DNA of 64,000 bases from Raineyella sp. W15-4 (GTDB lineage: Bacteria > Actinomycetota > Actinomycetes > Propionibacteriales > Propionibacteriaceae), in NCBI RefSeq assembly GCF_033170155.1, contig NZ_CP137079.1:3410001-3474000 (forward strand), read 5' to 3'. Shown piece after piece: positions 60,632-64,000 of the stretch; position 1 is the stretch's first letter; each line of letters opens with the position of its first letter. Position numbers and translations under genes: made by a program. The notes below the pieces were generated by a model. That model saw nothing but the letters and a program-made list of their open reading frames with translations. It did not search any database and was not told the origin of the DNA.

Positions 60632-61669
60632 TCAACGCCGAGCGGCCAGAGCCTCGCGGATCCTTCGGCCGAGCTCATCAGGGCGCGCGAGGTCACCCCA
60701 GGTCCAGCGCAATACGAGCCACCCCGCCGCACGGATGGCATCTTCGCGACGCTTCTCCCGAAAGACGACGTCACCCGGCGAGTCGCCCCGACGTGCGTAG
60801 CGTTCGTACTTCACCCTGCCGTCGAACTCACCGACGACCTTCTGCGCCTCCCAACCGAAATCGGTGCGGAAGGTCCGCAGGCCTCCTCCGGGCATCCGGA
60901 GCACCAGGCGGTACTGGAGCTGTGGGGTCGGCACCTGTTGCTCACTGAGGACGATGCGGCTCAGCGACTCGCCGGGGCTTTCCGCCATCCCGGTCGCGAA
61001 GAACGTCATCCGACGAGCCACTCCGATCCCCCCAGTTCCTCTGAGCCCGCCGATGGATGCATCCATCGCGCTTCGCAGCCCTTCCGGATCGCGACTGAGA
61101 CGAAGAGCCTGATCCGCCATCACCACCCCCGTGCGGAAACCCTCGGTACGGGCCACATCGACCAACGTACGTGGCAGCGCGGTGAGCCGGATCCCTTCGC
61201 GAACGATGATCTCCTCAGGGTCCAGCGCGCCGGGGTGCTGATGGACCATCGCCCGCCGGCCTCCGTGCGCCGCCCCGGGGACCGTAACGTGGATGGTCTC
61301 AGGGACGTCCCCCAGAAACGGAAGTCCCCACAGGGCCGCCGCCGTCACGTGGCTGAAGACCACCCCCTCACCGAACCGTACGGCCACCGCCGCGACCCTT
61401 GACCCCAGGCCCAGGGCCGCGTGGGCGTCCCGCTCAGGCGGCGACTGCGGTTCCCGCGGACTGCCCTTGTGCGACGCGGGACCTTGCTGGGGGTGCTCCG
61501 CTCCGGCATCCTGCTCGCCGTCCACCGGCGACCGGTCCTCGTAACAGCCACGGCGGATCCTGACCAGCGTGCCGGTGGCCAACGCTCGCCGGATCTCACT
61601 GTCGCCGACTCCGGCATCGAGGAATCCCTTCCGAGTACGGATCAGGGGCAGCGTGAAATCGGGTTCCAT
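60632..61669 (-). CDS. AbiEi-antitoxin-domain/DUF559-type predicted nuclease
   Basis: A 345-aa protein. The N-terminal part (about 1-45; RKGFLDAGVGDSEIRRALATGTLVRIRRGCYED) resembles the winged-helix domain of AbiEi-type antitoxins. A middle AbiEi-like region follows (VFSHVTAAALWGLPF, TALPRTLVDVA). The C-terminal part is a Vsr/DUF559 PD-(D/E)xK nuclease-like domain, with EFDGRVKYE, FREKRREDAIRAAGWLVLRWTWGDL. No cognate AbiEii toxin is adjacent. It is flanked by related repeat arrays on both sides. ATG 61669 lies inside a perfect inverted repeat. Confidence 0.75.
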   Translation of the reverse strand: MEPDFTLPLIRTRKGFLDAGVGDSEIRRALATGTLVRIRRGCYEDRSPVDGEQDAGAEHPQQGPASHKGSPREPQSPPERDAHAALGLGSRVAAVAVRFGEGVVFSHVTAAALWGLPFLGDVPETIHVTVPGAAHGGRRAMVHQHPGALDPEEIIVREGIRLTALPRTLVDVARTEGFRTGVVMADQALRLSRDPEGLRSAMDASIGGLRGTGGIGVARRMTFFATGMAESPGESLSRIVLSEQQVPTPQLQYRLVLRMPGGGLRTFRTDFGWEAQKVVGEFDGRVKYERYARRGDSPGDVVFREKRREDAIRAAGWLVLRWTWGDLARPDELGRRIREALAARR

Positions 61670-61684
61670 GCCGCCATGGAACCC
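61661..61684. promoter_or_regulatory. Perfect inverted repeat across the start codon of the nuclease-like gene
   Basis: GGGTTCCATG (61661-61670) and CATGGAACCC (61675-61684) are separated by 4 nt. The gene's ATG (61669-61667) lies in one arm, so a hairpin or a bound protein would hide the start codon. A second ATG in the other arm is out of frame. Confidence 0.6.
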
Positions 61685-61905
61685 GAGTGGCACGACGGAT
61701 CGGAAGAGCTTGGCGGCAACGGACAACACCAGCACCCGAACGGACAACACCACGACTCAGAAACCGCCGACGCGCCGATCCGTCTCGAGCCACGGCCGGG
61801 CCGACAGCCACGGGGAACCACGCGGCACCGAGTGCCGCCCCACAACCGAGCACCGCAGCCGCTGCGGCTCTGTCCGGACGCCGCGGTTCCATCCAGCTGC
61901 CGCCG

Positions 61906-61965
61906 GCCGACGCGCGGGGCCTGACCAGAAGCGCGGGGCCTGACCAGAAGCGCGGCGAGGGCAAC
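61906..61965. repeat. Repeat array R2: two tandem 19-bp units
   Basis: GCGCGGGGCCTGACCAGAA occurs twice back to back, framed by GCCGAC on the left and GCGCGGCGAGGGCAAC on the right. Each unit differs from the R1 unit at 3 of 19 positions, but units within one array are identical. Confidence 0.85.
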
Positions 61966-61980
61966 CGCGCTCCGCGCAGA

Positions 61981-62982
61981 TCACTCCTCGCCGGCTGTTT
62001 CCTGCTCCGTCGGCTGCTCGAACGCGTCTCCGCCGGCTTCGCCCTCGTCGCCGGGATTCGCATCGTCCGACGTCCCCGCGCCCGTCGACGCCGCATCGTC
62101 CTCGTCGGTCGCCAGCACCTGGTCCGAGGTGTCGTCGGCATCGGGGTGCGGCGCCGTCGCCCGTTCCTCGGCCTGGCGCAGGGCCCGTTCGGTGGCCTCC
62201 TCGACGCGCAGCTCCTGGTTGGGATGATCCTCGCGGTACAGGGCCATCCAGGCGGCGCCGATGATGCCCGCGCGGTTGCGGAGTTCGGCGGGAACGATCG
62301 GGGTGTTGAGGCTGAGCCGGGGCAGGAATTTGTCGGCGTCCCGGCTGATCCCGCCGCCGACGACGATCAGATCGGGCCAGAGCAGCGCCTCGACGGTCTG
62401 GAAGTACCGCTCGACCCGCGGCGCCCACTGCTTGTACGACAGGCCGAGCCGGTCCTTCACCCCGGACGAGGCCTGGGTCTCGGCGTCGTGGCCGTCGATC
62501 TCGATGTGGCCGAACTCGCTGTTCGGGATCAGCACGCCGCGGTGGACCAGCGCGGTGCCGATGCCGGTGCCCAGCGTCGTCACCAGCACCAGGCCGGGAT
62601 GGTCCTTGGCCGCCCCGAAGTGTGCCTCGGCCAGCCCCGCCGCGTCGGCGTCGTTGAAGACCACCACCGGCCGTCCCAGCAGGTCCTCGAACATCTTCTC
62701 CGCCTCGAACCCGATCCACGCCGGGTCGATGTTGGCGGCCGTACGCGTCACGCCGTGGGTGACCACCGCCGGGATCGTGATGCCGATCGGGCCGTCCCCG
62801 GTCAGCTCCGCGAAGTACGCCACGATCTCGGCGACCGCGGCCCCCACCTTCTTCGGGGTGGACTTCTTCGGAGTCGGGATCCGCAGTCGGTCGACGGCGA
62901 AGTCGCCGGCCTCCAGGTCGACCGGGGCACCCTTGATCCCCGACCCGCCGATGTCGATGCCGAGCACTGGTCGCACTGTCAT
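61981..62982 (-). CDS. ppgK: Polyphosphate glucokinase (ROK family)
   Basis: A 333-aa ROK kinase that phosphorylates glucose with polyphosphate (or ATP). The N-terminal LGIDIGGSGIKGAPVDLE, RIPTPKKSTPKK (basic, polyphosphate-associated), VFNDADAAGLAEA and TLGTGIGTALVHRGVLIPNSEFGHIE are PpgK-specific. The catalytic core ends near residue 255; about 80 extra residues form an acidic Asp/Glu/Ala tail (DADDTSDQ...GEAGGDAF) not usual for the family. ATG 62982 is the start. The gene lies between the repeat array R2 and the PH-domain gene. Confidence 0.92.
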   Translation of the reverse strand: MTVRPVLGIDIGGSGIKGAPVDLEAGDFAVDRLRIPTPKKSTPKKVGAAVAEIVAYFAELTGDGPIGITIPAVVTHGVTRTAANIDPAWIGFEAEKMFEDLLGRPVVVFNDADAAGLAEAHFGAAKDHPGLVLVTTLGTGIGTALVHRGVLIPNSEFGHIEIDGHDAETQASSGVKDRLGLSYKQWAPRVERYFQTVEALLWPDLIVVGGGISRDADKFLPRLSLNTPIVPAELRNRAGIIGAAWMALYREDHPNQELRVEEATERALRQAEERATAPHPDADDTSDQVLATDEDDAASTGAGTSDDANPGDEGEAGGDAFEQPTEQETAGEE

Positions 62983-63014
62983 GTGCAGAGCCTACGAGTC
63001 GCGACACCCCCGTG

Positions 63015-64000
63015 TCAGGAGTGGGACGCGGGTGGCGGCCCCGGTGTGTCCGGTGTGTCCGGGGACGTCCCTCCGGCCGGCCGCGCCGCCGTCCCTCCGA
63101 CCGGCCCCGCCTCGCCGAACGGCGGCATCTCCCCCGCCGGCCGCACCTCCTCAGCCTGCCGGGCCTGTGCTCCCCAGGCCAGCAGCGTCCGGGCGTACGT
63201 ACGGGCCTCATCGGTCGGCAGGTGGCGGGCCACGAGATGAACCGGACCGGGGGTGAGGTCGACGTGGACACTGGCCAGCCCCAGCCACCGCTGCAGCGGG
63301 CCCTGGGTGAGGCGTACGGACTGGAACTTCCGCAGCGGCACGATCGCCCCGCGACGCTCGAACACGCCGTGGTCGGCGATAGTGACCTGTGGCGTCGCGC
63401 CCCACCGCAGGGTGTGGGCGTCGACCCAGCGGATCAGCCGGACCCGACGCGGCACCCCGCGCAGCGGCACGGCGTCGAGGTCGATCCCGGGCAGCACCTG
63501 ACGCAGGATGAAGGCCAGCTCGGCCCTAGTCCCGGCGGGCAGGACGGTCGATTCGCGCCGGTCGTTGTCCTCCTCGCGGTGGCCGCTGGCCAGGCCGACC
63601 ATGTCGATGTCGACCGACCACCACCCGGGAATGCGCCACAGCAGCGGCTGCCGGATCCGGACACCCTGGATCCGGTCCATCGGCAGCGTCTGGCTGACCA
63701 GACGGGTCAGCCCGGAGGTGATCCGCAGACCGCCCGACGGCGTCCGCAGCAACTGGAAGTTGAATTGGTGATTGACCCGGCGACTGACCATCGAGACGAA
63801 GCCGATGACCACCGGCAGCAGGACCGCCAGCGAGACCGCGCCGGCCCCGGCGGTCCAACCGATGACGATGATCACGATGCTGATGCCGACCGACCACCAC
63901 AGCTCGGTGGACAACAGGAAGGCGCCGATGATCCGGGTCGGTTCCATCGTGAGCAGCAACTGGTCGGCCGCCGAGGCATCGACCAGGACGCCGGGACGGG
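63015..64000 (-). CDS. PH-domain (DUF304/YdbT-like) membrane protein, 5' end beyond window
   Basis: The reading frame is open to the right edge, so the N terminus lies outside. Visible are membrane segments (WWSVGISIVIIVIGWTAGAGAVSLAVLLPVVIGFVSM) and a repeated bacterial PH-type unit: RITSGLTRLVSQTLPMDRIQGVRIRQPLLWRIPGW and DHGVFERRGAIVPLRKFQSVRLTQGPLQRWLGLASVHVDL. Proteins of this kind carry two or three such units; their role is unclear. A Gly/Pro-rich tail of about 45 residues ends the protein. An internal ATG at about 63947 is unlikely to be the true start because the upstream frame is coding-like. Confidence 0.82.
   Translation of the reverse strand, partial: RPGVLVDASAADQLLLTMEPTRIIGAFLLSTELWWSVGISIVIIVIGWTAGAGAVSLAVLLPVVIGFVSMVSRRVNHQFNFQLLRTPSGGLRITSGLTRLVSQTLPMDRIQGVRIRQPLLWRIPGWWSVDIDMVGLASGHREEDNDRRESTVLPAGTRAELAFILRQVLPGIDLDAVPLRGVPRRVRLIRWVDAHTLRWGATPQVTIADHGVFERRGAIVPLRKFQSVRLTQGPLQRWLGLASVHVDLTPGPVHLVARHLPTDEARTYARTLLAWGAQARQAEEVRPAGEMPPFGEAGPVGGTAARPAGGTSPDTPDTPGPPPASHS

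Overview
The window is very GC-rich, dense with ATG/GTG-started and often overlapping genes, and looks like a chromosomal segment of a propionic-acid-type actinobacterium (most likely Propionibacteriaceae). The main reasons are pyruvate phosphate dikinase beside its bifunctional regulator, a succinyl-CoA:acetate CoA-transferase, a polyphosphate glucokinase, many apparently leaderless genes, and actinobacterial versions of TerC, ModABC, CopA and ArgS. No rRNA, CRISPR array, transposase or prophage gene was seen. One tRNA (Gly, anticodon CCC) is present.

Layout. 1-3.6 kb: ppdK (runs off the left edge) and ppsR, transcribed leftward. 3.7-8.0 kb: an rRNA-type methyltransferase, the remnant of a membrane-protein gene, and two tandem TerC-family genes, the first behind a yybP-ykoY-like (Mn2+) riboswitch. 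8.2-15.9 kb: CoA-transferase, an FGGY carbohydrate kinase with a frameshift in a C7 tract, an enoyl-CoA hydratase, and an alanine module (ald, cycA-like permease, Lrp-type regulator). 15.9-23.9 kb: a class III dioxygenase and a leftward operon that reconstructs as D-apionate catabolism (MFS importer, OiaC, ApnO, LerK, DerI, LerI), with a divergent FadR-type regulator and a perfect 16-bp palindrome over the operon -35 box. 23.9-28.4 kb: a four-gene leftward unit of Ser/Thr kinase-TM, small TM protein, zinc-ribbon GTPase and GAP1-like protein. It resembles the GTPase-centred predicted conflict systems and is the most unusual multi-gene system here. 28.7-34.6 kb: a flavocytochrome reductase, an FMN-binding secreted protein and ApbE, then convergent modABC.

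34.8-43.8 kb: a fused AccD-AccA carboxyltransferase, AEC transporter, Gfo/Idh/MocA oxidoreductase, MFS protein, ABC exporter with a 33-codon leader ORF, a voltage-type K+ channel and a TetR regulator. 43.9 kb: tRNA-Gly. 44.2-53.9 kb: a copper/thiol island (membrane redoxin, CcdA, glutaredoxin-like protein, response regulator and histidine kinase, Tat multicopper oxidase, two small membrane proteins, and a CopA ATPase fused to an N-terminal cupredoxin and a C-terminal YHS domain). It carries a CsoR-type palindrome and a recurring 11-bp-spaced GTCAAG direct repeat that looks like the response-regulator box. 53.9-64 kb: MFS protein, inositol monophosphatase, SurE, YigZ/IMPACT protein, class-A-like serine hydrolase lipoprotein, ArgS, an AbiEi/DUF559-type predicted nuclease flanked on both sides by related 19-bp tandem repeats, polyphosphate glucokinase, and a PH-domain (DUF304) membrane protein cut by the right edge.

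The strongest new leads are the kinase-GTPase-GAP1 unit, the compact apionate operon and its operator, the repeat-flanked nuclease cassette, the putative copper regulon box, and a perfect palindrome built on GTTCCCGCGGGAAC that recurs at four places. All functions are read from motifs and gene context; no database search was possible.
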